A DNA stretch of 64,000 nucleotides from Sebastes aleutianus (lineage: Eukaryota; Chordata; Actinopteri; Perciformes; Sebastidae). Every line of letters starts with the position of its first letter. Position 1 is the first letter of the stretch. Where the stretch lies: contig CAKAKS010000013.1 in the NCBI GenBank assembly GCA_916700875.1, forward strand, positions 12,273,596 to 12,337,595. The letters run 5' to 3'. Of this stretch, positions 1 to 55,714 are shown in pieces. Both the position numbers and the translations under genes were made by a program. Under the pieces are notes generated by a model. The model saw only the letters and a program-made list of their open reading frames with translations, did no database searches and was not told the origin of the DNA.

Positions 1-1190
1 AAGACTTCATAGTATACTATGTTGAAAAGAAGTCATAGCATAGTATATCAAAAAATAAAAATAAAAAAGAAAGTCATTGTACGGTATATCGGAAAAAATT
101 CATGGTATAGTGTGTAAAAAAATCATGGTACAGTTTTGTATGTGGAAAAAAAGTCATAGCATAGAAAGTCATAAAAAAATCTCATTTTTTTCAACATACT
201 ATACTATGACTTATTTATGTTTTCTACATACTATACTACGACTTTTATTTTTTCAACACACTATACTATGACTTTTAATTTTTTCGACATACTATACTAT
301 GACTTATTTTATTATTTCAACATACTATATTATGACTTATTTTTTCGACATACTATACTATGACTTTTTTATTTTTTCTACATACTATACTATGACTTAT
401 TTTTTCTACATACTATACTATGACTATTTTATTTTTTCTACATACTATACTATGACTTTTTTTTGACATACTATACTATGACTTTTTTGCATTTTTTTCA
501 ACATACTATGACTTTTTTGTATTTTGTTTTGATATACTACTATACTGTGACATTTTTTGTATAGTAGTAGTAGCAGTATAATGTCTGAAAAAGGGCAAAT
601 AAAGTCATTGTTTAGTATGTTCAATTGTTTGGATACTTGAGTAAGCCAAAAAAAAAGCAAAAAAAGTGTATAGTTTAGTATGTCAAAAAAAGATTTAAAA
701 AAAAATCATTACAGAATGTTGAGAAAAGTAAAAAAAAAGAAGTCATAGTATAGCATGTCTAAAAAAGTTACGAAAAAAAGTCATAGTATAGTATGTAAAA
801 ACAAAAAAAAGTTATAGTATAGGACATTGAAAAAGTCGTAGTATGTAGAAAAATGTTAAAATGTCATAGTATAGTATTCTGAAAAAAGTAATAAAAAAAA
901 TTGTAATAGTATATAATAAAAAAAAAAAAGGCAAAAACAGTCATTATAGTGTGTCGAAAAAATTTCTCAATATAAATTAGTATGTAAAAAAAACGCAACA
1001 GAAGGTCACAGTCTAGTGTCAGAATGATTTTTAAAAAGGTCATACTTCACTTTGTCGAAAAAATTGCAAAAAAGTTATGGTAACGTATCTCGAGAAAAGT
1101 AAAAAAAAAAAAAAAGGTCAGTATAATGTTGAAAAAATTCAAAGTCATTAAAAGTCATAATATAGTATGCCATATAGAGATCAGTGTAGT
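1..1190. repeat. AT-rich minisatellite array with orientation switches
   Basis: Degenerate units of about 25-40 bp share the core GTCATAGTATAGTATGT. Units read in this sense at 1-180, in the reverse complement (ACATACTATACTATGAC) at about 195-540, and in the original sense again from about 590 to 1170 with more decay. The switch points are near 185 and 560. No reading frame of interest. Confidence 0.85.
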
Positions 1191-4100
1191 CTTCCATAAA
1201 AAACATTGATAGATGGATAAAAGTTTCCCCCCCCCCCTAAAAACATGAAGGGGAAGTTGCAGCGGTGTTTTCAGCCATGAGTAGCATCTCCAGATCTTTC
1301 TTTCAGGTTGTTAATCTGATTTGAACGTGTAATCTAATCCATCTAATCCAATCATAACATACAACATTTTGTTCTCAAAGCAACCTTTTTTCCTGTAATA
1401 CTCTGACTTTATTCTCATAATATCGTGTTTTTTTTTTGTAATTGTATTTATTTTATACTATAACAGTCAAAGTGTAGTGTAGATTAAATTATTGCAGGTC
1501 CAATGACTGCAGCTCCTCTGCTTCAGATGAAACAGAGAAATTAAGGGAAAATTCAAGCAGCTGTTTGGTGATTTAAAAGCAAGTTCAACCATAGTTGATC
1601 TGAAGTCAGCTGTTTAAAATAATAATTTGGAGTCATATTATTCACTTAAATTAAACAAACTTTAAAATATGTCTTCAAAGCTAAACTGAAATATTAACAA
1701 CAAACTGAATACTCGTATAAAAAACGCAGCAGACAGTGGAGATCGTTCCATCTTAAAAAACAGTTTGTGTTTATTTCAAACAGTTTGGACACCATCAGAA
1801 CCAGCCGTCATTCCCAAACTTCACTGCATCTACATGTATTCAGAATGAACTTCAGACAGCAGTATGTGCAGCTGCAGCAGCAGCAGCAGCCCCCACAAAC
1901 ACCTCAACTCAAGAGAAGGATTCAAGTATTTGCCCTTCAGATCTGTTCGTATCGAGAACTGAGAAGCTTCAGACTGTGCAGTTTCATGGCCAATTAAATG
2001 TCTGCCACAAGAAAACACTTCTGTGTCTGAGGCTGGTGCCAAAATAAGAGCAGACCTTTCAGAAAAGACTCAACCACCTTGATTATTTGTACGCAGTCTG
2101 CTGAGCTTCAGTCATGGAGCTGATATGAACTCCAGTATTTTATATAAATTGATGCAAAGACGAACTTAGTTTTCTTAAAGTTGAAATCCAATGTCACAAA
2201 TTTGCAAAAAAAAATCAAGGAGTTTCAATCTTTTCTGAAGGCGTGGAGCTGCTTTGCTGCTTACTTTATTTAGTATAATATAAATAATTAGGTTGTTTGT
2301 CTGTGAGGCTGCTGTCACTTTGCACACAAGTTAGTTGCAATATACAATGTCAGAGTGTTTATGACACATTCAGTCACTTTCCGCTCGTCACATACTGGGT
2401 TCAAAACATTTACATTCTTGGTGAGTCTAAACAGAAGGAGGCGATGTGGAACAACTAAAACTGTTAAAGGAAAAATCCACCAACAAGTGTCAGTTTTTGC
2501 TATTTAATGAGTTATTTTGTGAGGAAAATGTTGGTGCTTCTGCTTTCCCCCAACCCAAGTCATCTACTTGCCATAACACCTTTCTAAAGAATCCATCATG
2601 GATTTCCTCCTGTGTTATTTGATTAGTTAATGTTGGTGCTCTAGAAAGAAGCTCTCACTCTTTGTAGACGACATCCTATTTTACATCATAAATAAAATCA
2701 ACAGGAACCAATGCCCGAAAGACTGATTAGGTGAATAATCACAATGCTGAAGACCAGATTAATTTAGCATGTGTCAAAGTAAAGTAATTTCTGAGTCCAG
2801 TACTTAAAGTACTGAAACGTAACACTGAATGCTTAGTCCGATTAATAGTCGTTTTCGTATTTTTTTGACAAGATATTGTCATAATTTTAGATTTTATTTA
2901 GGTTAATTTCATTCTTGTACACAAATAGGACATTTAATTTTTTTTAAAAAGACAAAAGCAAAGTAAGTCATTTAGCCATTCCAATACTAAATATTTAAGG
3001 CTAATATCAATATTACAGTTTTAAAAAAATCTGATAATATATTTGCAAATATTCTCTGATCAAGATGTGCATTGACTGGAACATTTTACAACTGAAAAAT
3101 AAACTGCTCGTTGCTTTCTGGTGGCCAAATGATGCAACAATTTTCTGTCCTGCAGTTTTGTGTTACTTAGAGTTATACGCAATACCAGTACATCTGTGAT
3201 AAGCTAATATCGGCGTTTAGAGCCTTGGGCTCTAGCAAAGTATCCTTACTGAGATACTGCTATGGAACCAGTGTTGAAAATTTGAGTTAAAGATTTTCAA
3301 ACTCCATAGAAGACACATTTGAAGCTTGATACTGATTTAAATGTTTGGTGAAGCCAATTTAGTGCCCTTCAACATTGTGATTATCAACAAAATCTCTCAA
3401 TGTGCGACCATGTCATCTACATTTGAGTAGTTATTCACGGGAAAGGCTAAATTAAACACCAAATTATAAAACAAGCTTAGAGACAAACAGAATTAAGTGT
3501 TGATGTACTTTTAAAGTAGATTTTTCCTTTAATGCAGTGATACACAGGACAATGTTTGGTCAGTTACTTTCTGAACAGCAGTTACTTGCACGGAGAACTT
3601 GGTAGTTTTCTTCAAAGTAGGTGTATCGTAATGAAATCAGTCAGTTTTGTTTCTGTGTACTATAGCGTGACCAGTCAGATTACATACAAGCTCATTCACT
3701 TTGGGGCTGTTTGGTTTCGGCTGCCTGGGATGCCAGATGGGTGGGGCTTGTTACCTTTTGAGCACCAGGCGTATTGATTGATTCGTTAACCAGAATAAAA
3801 GTATTTTGAGACATAACATCCACTAACATTTTTGAGCTAGGTCTGCTGATTATTTCAAGCAAGCAATTATTTATATTCCAATAATAACATCTGTATTTAT
3901 GTACACATCAACATCTCTTGTCACATACTCCCAAATGAAACCAAAATAATCTTCAAATATCCAGAGCTGCCTACACAAAAATGGTAGACTAGTAAAATTA
4001 GTGAAATATATCAAAAAAACAAGTGAAACATCTAAGAAAAAGAAGATAACATAAACATTCATCATAATAATATTTATAGTATTTAAATTAAAAAAAGAGC

Positions 4101-4667
4101 CTTATTTCAACATTTCCAATGCTTTTGCTTTGTCCAGCCAAGAACTTCAACTGACAAATTTACAGTTTTGGGGACCAATGACTTCATTAAAAAACAGAAT
4201 CATAACCCGCTCCGAACACAATCTGTGGACTTTTATCCCCCCTATAATGCGCGTCTGTGCTTGTTTTTGTTCATTTATACAATGAGCAAATTAAAAATTT
4301 TCTTGAAAAGCTTAAACATCATTTGGTATATATGAAAGTTACTCTTATAAAAGTCCCCAGGTTCTGTTGGAGCCTGGATATAAACTGTGAACTACATTTT
4401 CTGACTTTCAAGAAATTGTAGAACTGATGGAAAGGAAATGGATCGACCACCCCAAAACAGATTCAACACCACGCTAAACATCTTCCTTTCATTTAGATTA
4501 GTTCAATTTAAGAGCAGCACAGACAGGAAAAGGAAATAGTGTTGACTTTGAAGCCTCAACCCATTCGATGTTTGGGACGCGTCATCTGAAGTTGCTCCCT
4601 TTCCTGAACTAAGTAACCAAGTGAGACGTTCAAGAACTTGAACACACACGTCTGTGGTTGTGATAAA
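1191..4667. other. Gene-free stretch, downstream of USP12
   Basis: Includes a C11 run near 1227 and a short CAG run near 1875. Otherwise AT-rich unique-looking sequence. I see no exon, RNA gene or intact mobile element. Confidence 0.6.
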
Positions 4668-5799
4668 GGCTGCATTCACACCAAATCAGGCGTTGCATTG
4701 ACTAGCAAAGGGTTGTGCGGCGATGTGGGAGTTAGGGGTGGGGAAAAAACATTTATTCACCTATGTTTCGCGTTTTTTTTTTTTTTTACAATTTTGAAAT
4801 TGATTTTTAATGTCAGAATTGATTTATTTGATTTATTTGAGTCTATGCAGAGGTAGAAGGAAGTTACCGCTTTTAGTGTAGTAGTCTGAGTTAACATGAC
4901 ATCATATTCGTTATGTATCCGATGGAGCTGACCATGGATGGATAGAGAGAACGGAGCTGACGGGAGAGCTAGAGACCACCTTGGAGAAGTTAGAGGAAGT
5001 AGACACGTGGGACTACGTCCGCTTTTCAAAATAAGGTGTTAACAAAGGGAACTGTATATACAAAACACATCTATGGAAATAAGATTGATGGATTATATTC
5101 ACCAGAAGTATAAAACATTACATGTCCCTTATAAATTAAAAAGAAAATACCACTAATTTGTGAGGGAAATGTCTTTATTCTTTGATTTTTGGGTTGCTGG
5201 ATAATAAATATAATAAATAATTCCTCACAATGACTGATATATTTGACTTCAGGACATCTCTGACTACATATATGCTGAAAATCAAACATTTTTACTGGAT
5301 TAATTTAGATATTTTCCAAAGTAAAAGGCCCTAGTAGTGTATGATTCAACTTTTTTCCCATGGTCTAGTGTTAAAAAAGTTAACAAAAATCACAATAAAT
5401 CATAAAATCAAATCGCAATATTTAAAACTCGCAATACATATTGAATCAGCACCCAAGTATCGTGATAGTATTGAATCAGGAGATAGGTGTGTCGTCCCAG
5501 CCCTAGTGGGAGTGTCGCTTATTAACGGCCCGTTTAACGCCGAGCAACTGCACGCCGATTAACGTCTTTGTTCCCTCATGGCTGGGTTGTACAGCTCTGG
5601 ATTGCCGGTTACGTGATTGGCACCGGCAGCGTGACGTCAGGTTGCGTTTCTCCAAAAGTTGATTCTATTTAAACTTTTGTCTGTGTTTTTTTATTTTTCG
5701 GCATCCACTGTTGCCCCCACCGCCGCAGCTATAACTCACTACCCACGTTCAAATCAATGGCGTTTTTGCCGCAATGCCTGATTTGGTGTGAATGCAGCC
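4668..5799. mobile_element. Terminal-inverted-repeat element (outer)
   Basis: The left end GGCTGCATTCACACCAAATC is matched by its exact reverse complement at the right end (GATTTGGTGTGAATGCAGCC at 5780-5799); similarity extends several bases further inward. The target duplication is not resolved. A second element is inserted at 4733-5505. Confidence 0.75.
4733..5505. mobile_element. hAT-type non-autonomous element (inner), 773 bp
   Basis: Starts TAGGGGTGGG and ends CCCAGCCCTA. Flanked by a perfect 8-bp duplication, GTGGGAGT, at 4725-4732 and 5506-5513. An 8-bp duplication is typical of hAT elements. No transposase frame is seen. Confidence 0.85.
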
Positions 5800-8700
5800 A
5801 GATTTTAACTGCTAAATAAAAAAATAGGACAGATGAGTTTGGATATAAACTGGCCTCCATCACTTTTGTTCTTGGGTATCAAAGTAAAAGACTCCAAAGG
5901 AAATGAATCATTTCAGAATATAGTATTTATGTGGTTAAAAGAGCTTTTCTTGTTCTAGCAGGAAAGAGACAGCAACTTCAGATTATTGAGAGGTGCCCAA
6001 CTCCAAATGGTGTTTTACAGGTCAAGCAGCAGCATCAGCCCGGTTTTTATTTTACTGTACATTTGAACATTCAGATAATACTTGACCCATTGCCCGGGCC
6101 ACTCAACTACTGTAGAATATAAACATCTTTAAAGGCTACAGAGAGCATGTTTCCATTCACTTTCCATCTGCTGCAGCTCTGTCACAAAGAGTGACGGGGG
6201 TGAGCTTGCTTGTTAATCTGGGACGGCCCAGTCGGGTGGAGCGGCATGAAAACATACTTTAAAAAAACTACATTTGGTTTGTTTGTGCGTTAAAAGGAAA
6301 ATAACGGAGGTGAAAAAGGGAGGTTGTTGCCTATCAGAAGGCTGGAGTTAGGGACTAAATGGATCCTTTCCTCCGCACAATAAAAACCCATTTGAAAGCA
6401 TTAATTGCACTCTTTGAACCTCAGCATGACCAACTCTTCCTCGCTATCGTTAGATAATCATTATAGTTACTCATTCCTGGTTCTAGCTTCTCAAATGTGA
6501 GGATGTGTTTTTCTCGGTTTTCTATCATTCTAAACTGAACGATTTGTTTTGGTTTTTAGGACAGAACAAGCAAAGTGAAAACATCTCCTTCAGCTCTGAT
6601 AAAGTAAGATGTGCATTTTTTTTAATGTTTACTGACATTTTATAGACTAATTAAATAAAAAAAAAACTGTGATAAAGAAATCAATTGTTAGTTGCAATCC
6701 TGTTAGATTATATTCAACCTCATTTCAATTAAACTCAGGTTCTTTGTTCTCTTAGTGCACATACTACAAAATGTACAGTGTATATTTTTCGCATAAAAAC
6801 ATAATTCAAATGATTAGGAAATAAACAATTGTATTTTTATGTAAATATTTGCTTTAAAAAAACTGGCATTAGTAGCTTTAATAATGTAATATAAACTGCT
6901 TAGAGCTAGTGTTAGGAAGTTAAACAGGTCATAACTCCCTCTAATATCTATTTCATATTGATGTGAAAACATCTCCTTCAAACAACTGGATTCATTCAAG
7001 TTTCTCGCCATAAACTACATATAGCAAGATTACATTTGAACACATCATGATAACATTAGAATCTACCTTTGTCTTATTTTCACTGAATAGAGCCTGAACG
7101 CATCATAATGTATGTATCTATAATGTATATGAAGTATATCGGTTCTTGTGACAGCCCTAGTATCATTAAAAATTTACAAGAAAAGGCCAATGAAGGCCAA
7201 TTCCTAGAGCTGAGGAAGACTTTCAGTTGCTGATTTTTGCCTAACCAACAATTGAAAAAAAACCTAAGTGTTTTGAGTTGAGTTGAGTTTACAATGATAA
7301 CAGAGACAGAGAAAAGCAGCCTCACATTGAAGAAGGTGCAAATGTGTCAGCATTAAATCAGAAGTTGTTACCATCCTGGACTCTCTTAATATGCTAAATT
7401 AGATTTTAACAGATACGGAGGAGAGGAATCCATTCTAAACTGTTTAGACAAACATCAGACAGAGACAGACTTATTGCATTAAATATACCGTGTTGTCAAC
7501 AGACAGTGGACATGCTCCACATCAGCAGACCGTTAGCATCACTCAGCATTACAGAGAGCTCCAATTTAAGAATCTGGAGGGGAAAACATGTTATGTAAAA
7601 GGTCCGCCTGCCTGCCAGAGCAGCTGCAGGAGGAACACTTTCAGCCGGAGTCGAAATTTGCTAGCGTGTGATTAGTGGCTGATACAATGAGGTGTACTGA
7701 ACCAGCTGCAGGAAGGCGTATTTATGGAGGTGTTAAAGAGTTAGCTGTCCAGAAATAAAGCTTTAATATGAAACAAAAAGGACAAGACGCACTAAATACA
7801 AACATTCAACCTGTACGTAGTGTGACAGTTTGGATGTCAGAACTGACTTAAAGGAAATACAAAATATTTGTCTCTGTACGTGTCCCTTTAAAAATGGTAC
7901 AAATGTGCATAATCTGGCTTTAAAAAAAAAAAAAAAAAAAAGTCAAAAATGTTAAAACACAAATCTTTCAAAGAAAACTGAAAAAGGAGGCCGTGTTTGC
8001 TGTCAAAACCACGAAAAGCTTGCTTTAAAAAAAAAAAGTTAGCTTATGTTGTTTAACATCGGAACACCTGACCGCTCTTCGTCCAATACCGTTTTTCCGC
8101 TGTGGCACCAAACATGACCCGTAATGGCACGACACACCAGTAACTTTAAAACTGCTTCGCCAGCTACGTGTAGCCTTTTCAAACTGAAACAGCGTTGTTG
8201 ATGATCTGTAAGGCTCCTTGTTTTGTTTTTTTTACCAATTTTTGCTGAAAACCTCGAGATTTTAAAAAGGATTAGGACAAAAAAATTGCGGAAATTTACA
8301 GAAAACAAGGCCCTCTTTCAATGTAATCTACAGTTAATGCTTAAATTATTATATATTTTTGTCAAATCTGGATTTTTTTTTCAATATTTAAGATAATTTC
8401 TTAGTAAAAAAAATATTAATGAGCCCCTCTATCAGATTGGTCAACATCTCTCTGGTGGCTGGTTTTCATTTCACGCTCGGCCTTTAACACTGTACAGTAT
8501 GTTATTAGCACCACTTCATGATACAAACACTGCAAACTAGCAACTGCTTCACTGCTCTGCGCTCCAACACCATCGTTCAAGCTACTCCATCACTAAAGGT
8601 AGTAGTGTCAGTGGTTTTGTTATGACAGGTGGGGTGTCTTAACAAGGCTGTCAGATATTAGTTTCTATGTCTCCAGAAGGATTTTTAGGGGGGGTGAACG

Positions 8701-9200
8701 CACGGTACTTGTGTGTTAGCGTAAAGCTAATTTAGCATGGTATATTATACACACAAAAAAGTTAAAGAAGACTGCGATGACCGTGACGAGTAGGATTACA
8801 ATCCCGTATCTCATCCGAAACAGTTGATTGGTTACTCTGCATCGTCTCAACAGTCCCAAACTGCTCTTACCTCCAAAAATGGACCACTGTGCTCACGGCG
8901 ATGTCAGCCTCTTGGATTGGTGTTACTCGGTCTTCCCAGCTGATGCCCCAGTGCAAAGCGAGTGTTATAGACTTTTTTTTAAGGTGCTTTTTGCAGTGTG
9001 GGCCCAGAGGAATTTGAACGGTCGTAATCCAGGAGGCTGGCATGCGACCTGCACATGTCTCAACCCATCCGAGTGGCGCTCCGCCTACAGGAAATAAAGC
9101 CTGGATACTTATGTGAGCGTACTGGGCGGAGCCGGTGGCAGCCATAAGCGCCTCCCCCTCTGTTGAGCGACAGTCTGTTGGGGATTTACCTCTGGCTGGT
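5800..9200. other. USP12 3' flank or 3' UTR, no coding exon
   Basis: AT-rich sequence with A-runs near 7921-7940 and 8027-8038. A dispersed-repeat fragment at about 6785-7005 is matched in inverse orientation at 10130-10290. Part of this stretch may be USP12 3' UTR; the polyadenylation site is not identified. Confidence 0.5.
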
Positions 9201-34350
<25,150 letters not shown>

Positions 34351-34363
<13 letters not shown>

Positions 34364-34377
34364 CCGTAAGCCGCCAT
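34351..34377 (-). promoter_or_regulatory. Upstream ORF overlapping the USP12 start codon
   Basis: An ATG 14 nt upstream of the USP12 ATG opens a short frame, MAAYGWKY, that ends with TGA at 34353-34351, inside USP12 codons 4-5. It is out of frame with USP12. If transcription starts upstream of 34377, this uORF could lower initiation at codon 1 or favour the in-frame Met5. Its use is inferred, not shown. Confidence 0.5.
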
Positions 34378-35427
34378 GTTGGACCGAACCCCGATGTTGA
34401 AATGATCAGAGCCGATGCGGCTGCAGAGTTCCGGGAGAGCCTGATGCCTGCTGCCTGATGCCCTGGTGCCCTGGTGCCTGCTGCTGGTACAGAGTAGCGT
34501 GCCCAACTTCCGGCCTTGTATTTCAAAATAATACGCCAAATGAAATAAATAGCTAATTCAGTAATTAAAAAACTAATAAATAAAGTAAAATGTACTTTTT
34601 TTCACACTCAACTAAATTGTGTAACTCATTTGCTAGTTAACAGTAGCAATAAGTATTCCGATCTTTAAAATCAGTATAAAAAATACTCTGCTTTCAAAAG
34701 TACAAAAAGTACTCATTATGCAGAATGGCCCATTTCAGTATCATATATATTTTATTATTGGATTATAACTATTGATGCATTAATGTGTTCGTCACTTTAA
34801 TGCTGCAGCTGGTAAAGATGGAGCTAATTGTATTCATTTTATAAACTGCTGGGTGGCTTAACATATAATAATATACCATAAATTATTAGTTAATTTATAT
34901 ATTGTATTAATGATCTAAATCTGGAGAGCTAATAAAGAAATAAATATAGTGGAATAAAAAGTATAATATTTCCCTCTGAAATGTAGAGGAGTAGAAGTAG
35001 AAAGTTGCATAAAATGGAAATACTAAAGTACAACTTGAGTAAATGCCTCCTGTGTCTTGAGTTTTAGGACTTGGGGGCTTTAATATGTCTATAAAAAGTA
35101 TTATTTTACATTTGACACTTTCAAGACTTCTAAATGCATAAATGCTGATGAATTTAGAGCGACAAACTGTCGTAAACTGCTACCAAGCTACGTAACACAT
35201 TCTGTCGTAGAGAAAACTCTCAAAGTGTTTTATTTCTTCACTCTATCTTATCTCAGTAGCAAAATGTATTCTTTTAGTTGAAGTAGTTAATTTATTAAGT
35301 TGTTTTAAATTATTAACATTTAACTTTTCCCACCTAATGCTTAAACTCGTGGTTTTTATTACACTACAAAATATTTTTCTTCTGCGGAAGACTGTGAGGC
35401 ACTTGAAAGAATAAACTATTGAGTTCA

Positions 35428-35493
<66 letters not shown>
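35428..35493. repeat. ATT microsatellite
   Basis: About 22 uninterrupted ATT units in the intergenic region. Confidence 0.97.
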
Positions 35494-35751
35494 GTGTATT
35501 TGTTGTTATCTTATTTTGAATGTAAATCCCATAGCTTCCGGTTCAGTATCCGGTCCAGCCCGGGGAAGCTTTGAGGGAGTGTCGGCGACGCACAACTCAG
35601 ATGCACTTTGGTTTGTTCGATTCTTTACACGGGGCTACAATCGGCGGGCGGTGCTTAGGTCAACATTGAGGTCTCACTATTCCATTATTATCCAAACTGT
35701 GTCTCCTTGGGGATATGAGAGAATCCCTCATATAGCCTACTACTCCCAGGG

Positions 35752-36239
35752 GTGGAAAGTAACTCATTACATTTACGTAAGTACTGTACTTGTAGACTTT
35801 ATTTGAGTATTTCCATTTCCTGCTACTTCAGAGGGAATTATTGTAGCCTACATTTTACTCCACTACACTTTTTCAATAACTTGAGTTAGCTTGCAGATTC
35901 AAATTAATAATAAAAAACATTATCCACACATTATGATGTATTATTCAAGGTTAAGATAACATAAGACTTTAGTGATGAATTCACAAGCTACCCAGCAGCA
36001 TATCAAGTAATTAAAATGATCTCTACCTTTACCAGCTGCAACATTAACGTGATGTGAATCCAATAATATTATATATATTATTCTGAAATGGGCCATTCTG
36101 CAAAATGAGCATTCTAACTTTGAATACTCTAAGTATATTTTGACACTAATAGCCTACTTTTCTATTTTCACTTAAGTTAAAATTTTGAACGCAGGTCCTT
36201 TATTGCAATTTTCAGTTCTGAGTACTTTTTCCACCACTG
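35752..36239. repeat. Dispersed element, CAGGGGTGGAAAGTA family
   Basis: Starts CAGGGGTGGAAAGTAACTC and ends AGTACTTTTTCCACCACTG, so the ends are inverted. Related fragments at about 34575-35045, 38968-39230, 47500-47960 and 50088-51183. No target duplication is seen. Confidence 0.7.
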
Positions 36240-37067
36240 TCTTGTGGTAAATTCCCAGCATGTGCTGTTAATGATATGGAAGCTCATTTCTACCAAAAAA
36301 AAAAATGTTTGGAATGATAAATAATAAAATAACATGGTAGTCAATGTCAAAGATTTCACTTGCTATCCCGACTTTGTGAATCATAAAATTTTGGTTTTAA
36401 AACTTATTATTTTATCATTTTAAATTAGTAAGTCAAAAATGTTAAGTAAGCCATACAATCAATCAATCAATAATATTGAATAATGTTGACTTAAAAAGTC
36501 ATAGTTTTTAATAACTTTTTCAGACATGCGATATTCAATTATGTTGTTATTGAGAGGGGTTTTTTTGTATATGTTTTCTGGGTATTGTTGTTTTGTTTTC
36601 TTATGATCTATTCAATATTCTTATATTTTATATTTTTTTTAAATAAAAAAATCTAAATCCAAAACTTACAAAAAAAGTATTTTTGACTTTATTTTTTTTG
36701 TCTGTGTAAGCTTAAAGACAGACAAATATCAATCAATCAAAACAATAATTTTTACTTGTTATCTCAAATTTTGTTGTCGGCATTTTTATTGTTATTCCTT
36801 CATTTATTTATTTTTTTCTGGCAGGAATGGGCTTCCATAACTAATTTATTATACACTGACACTTCTCTTTTTTCATAGACCCATAAGCCATAAACTCTGA
36901 AGAATATTTATATACTGTATATATCTTTTTTTCCTTTACCCAAGATATTTATTCACAGCATGTGCTGTATGTGAATAATATGGAAGCTCATACCTACCAA
37001 ATAAAGAAAATAAATAATATGATAACGTGATAACTTAATGGTAAAAATTTTACTTAAAATCCCGATT

Positions 37068-37508
37068 AAAATAGTTAATTGCGATCAATTGCAAATTAAT
37101 CACGCATTTTTAATCTGTTCAAAATGTACCTTAAAGGGAGATTTTTCAAGTATTTAATACTCTTATCAACATGGGAGTGGACAAATATGCTGCTTTATGT
37201 AAATGTATGTATATATTTATTACTGAAAATCAATTAACAAAACAAAACAATGACAGATATTGTCCAGGAACACTCACAGGTACTGTATTTACCCCAGTTA
37301 TTCCTCACCAAAATTTTGCGTAGATTTGAAGCGTTTTATTTAGCCTCCTTCTCGACAAGCTAGTATGACATGGTTGGTACCAATGGATTCCTTAGGAACT
37401 TTAAAAACTGAGCCCGTTACAACCTAAAATTCGTAAGTTACGTTAATACATTAAATAAATTAGTGGCGTTAAAACAAATTATTATCATGTTAACTTTGAC
37501 AGCACTAA
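37068..37508. repeat. TAGGGCTGTCAA-family copy 2, internally deleted
   Basis: Shares ATCAACATGGGAGTGGACAA-like text, CAATGACAGATATTGTCCAG and the end TTAACTTTGACAGCACTAA with copy 1. A central part is missing near 37285-37300. Confidence 0.7.
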
Positions 37509-37968
37509 TTCTTTATAATATTCTTATATTTTTATATTTTATATATTAACCATGTTAAAGATAAAAAAAAATCTCAAACTTCACGAAAAAAATGTTTTTG
37601 ACATTGACATTATTTTTTGTCTGTGAAATCTTAAAGGCAAAAAAAAATCAATCGATTAAAATAATAATTTTGACTTATCTCAAATTGTGTTGCCAGCATT
37701 TATATTTGTATTTTTTTTCTGGCAGGAATGGGCGTCCACAGACACATTTATTACACACTGATGATTTGATGCTTTCTTCAAGTTTAATAAAATATTGAAT
37801 GCCATGCACAGTTTCATCTTTGCCTAATTTGTTGGACAGCTTTATTTATTTATTATAAACCTTAACTTCTTTGTTTAGTGGCCCTGAAGAGCTTAATGAT
37901 ATGAGTCCAGGCTGGAAAGAGGAGCCCAGTTTAGACTGGTGTCATGGGAATATTAGGGGATGGTTCAG

Positions 37969-37970
<2 letters not shown>

Positions 37971-38027
<57 letters not shown>

Positions 38028-38030
38028 GTG

Positions 38031-38062
<32 letters not shown>

Positions 38063-38101
38063 CCTCTCTCTCCCTCCCTCTCTCACCCTCTCTCTCCCTC
38101 T
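37971..38101 (+). repeat. CT-rich microsatellite 5' of RASL11A
   Basis: About 130 bp of (TC)n with TG and CC interruptions, 355 bp upstream of the first ATG. It lies in the likely promoter or 5' UTR. On the opposite strand it is a GA repeat, a class often found in nucleosome-poor promoters. Confidence 0.9.
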
Positions 38102-38455
38102 GTCCGCACTCAGTTGGAATCGGTGCGGAGCGCAATACTTCTTTTTGGAGTTATTTATGCGTCTTACATTTGTTTGAATTTGAGTGTTTCAGTTAAAGGA
38201 TGACTTCTCGTCGCTGACAGATCCACGGAGGAGTTCAAAACGTGGAGCTGCTGGGATACTTGGAAAGTATTTGGTTATTTTGCAAATCCTACTTTTTCTC
38301 CTGCGGATATTATAAAGAATAAACAGGAGGTCTTCGCGCGGTTCCTGCAGGAACCTTTATGGGCATATTGGAGTGATTTTCCTCTCGGGGCTGGAGGAGG
38401 TTTATTATTTGCCCTCATCCAGAGCAGAGCTGGTCGGAGGGCAGAGGGGAGCTCG

Positions 38456-55164
<16,709 letters not shown>

Positions 55165-55714
55165 TCGCAGGATGGGACCAAAACATGGCAACATGGCAAA
55201 GATCAGAGCTTCCCTGGAAATAAAAGGCTGCAGTCCTTCTTTGATGGACGGCTGAAGAAAAAAAGAAGAAGCCTCGACATCGAAGACTTTTAAGTTTGAG
55301 AACTGAAGCCGTTAACGGCCTGAGAAGTTTCTGTGGTGATTAAAGCATTTTAAAGTTTTCGTCTTCAGATGAATGAAGACAAAGACTGAATGGAGCTTTC
55401 TGCAAACTAAGCTCGTGGTCAACATGACCTCTTCCCAGGATGCTGCTCACTGCGAACATGTCCTAAACTGCTAAACAAAGAGTCAGAAACTTGGCATGTT
55501 TACAATGAAGGACAGTGAGTGGGTCAGTAAAACCTCACTGACGGGGTCACTGTTAACAAATTCATGCCTCAGTTTTCTTGAGGCTGAAAAGTCACTCTCC
55601 ATACATCACGACAAAAAGGGAATTTAATGCCAAGACAAGACAATTTAATGGAAAAATGTTTCTGATATCCTGTCATAAAACACAGAGTCTCATTTAACTA
55701 CATTTTAAATAAAA
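55165..55714. other. RASL11A 3' UTR or 3' flank
   Basis: Non-coding sequence after the stop. AATAAA at 55219-55224 is the first candidate polyadenylation signal. The RASL11A transcript end is not determined. Confidence 0.4.

Larger units (their letters stand above)
34364..38455. promoter_or_regulatory. Divergent intergenic region between USP12 and RASL11A
   Basis: The first 150 bp (34364-34510) is GC-richer and likely the USP12 promoter and 5' UTR. It is followed by AT-rich sequence, an (ATT)n run, fragments of the TGGTGGAAAGTA family and a TAGGGCTGTCAA-family copy. The RASL11A promoter is probably within 37900-38455. No TATA box or other factor site is claimed. Confidence 0.5.

Noticed and set aside
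1..1190. Regularly spaced repeats that could suggest CRISPR
   Set aside because: Units are degenerate, spacers are not unique, orientation flips, and the window is vertebrate nuclear DNA.
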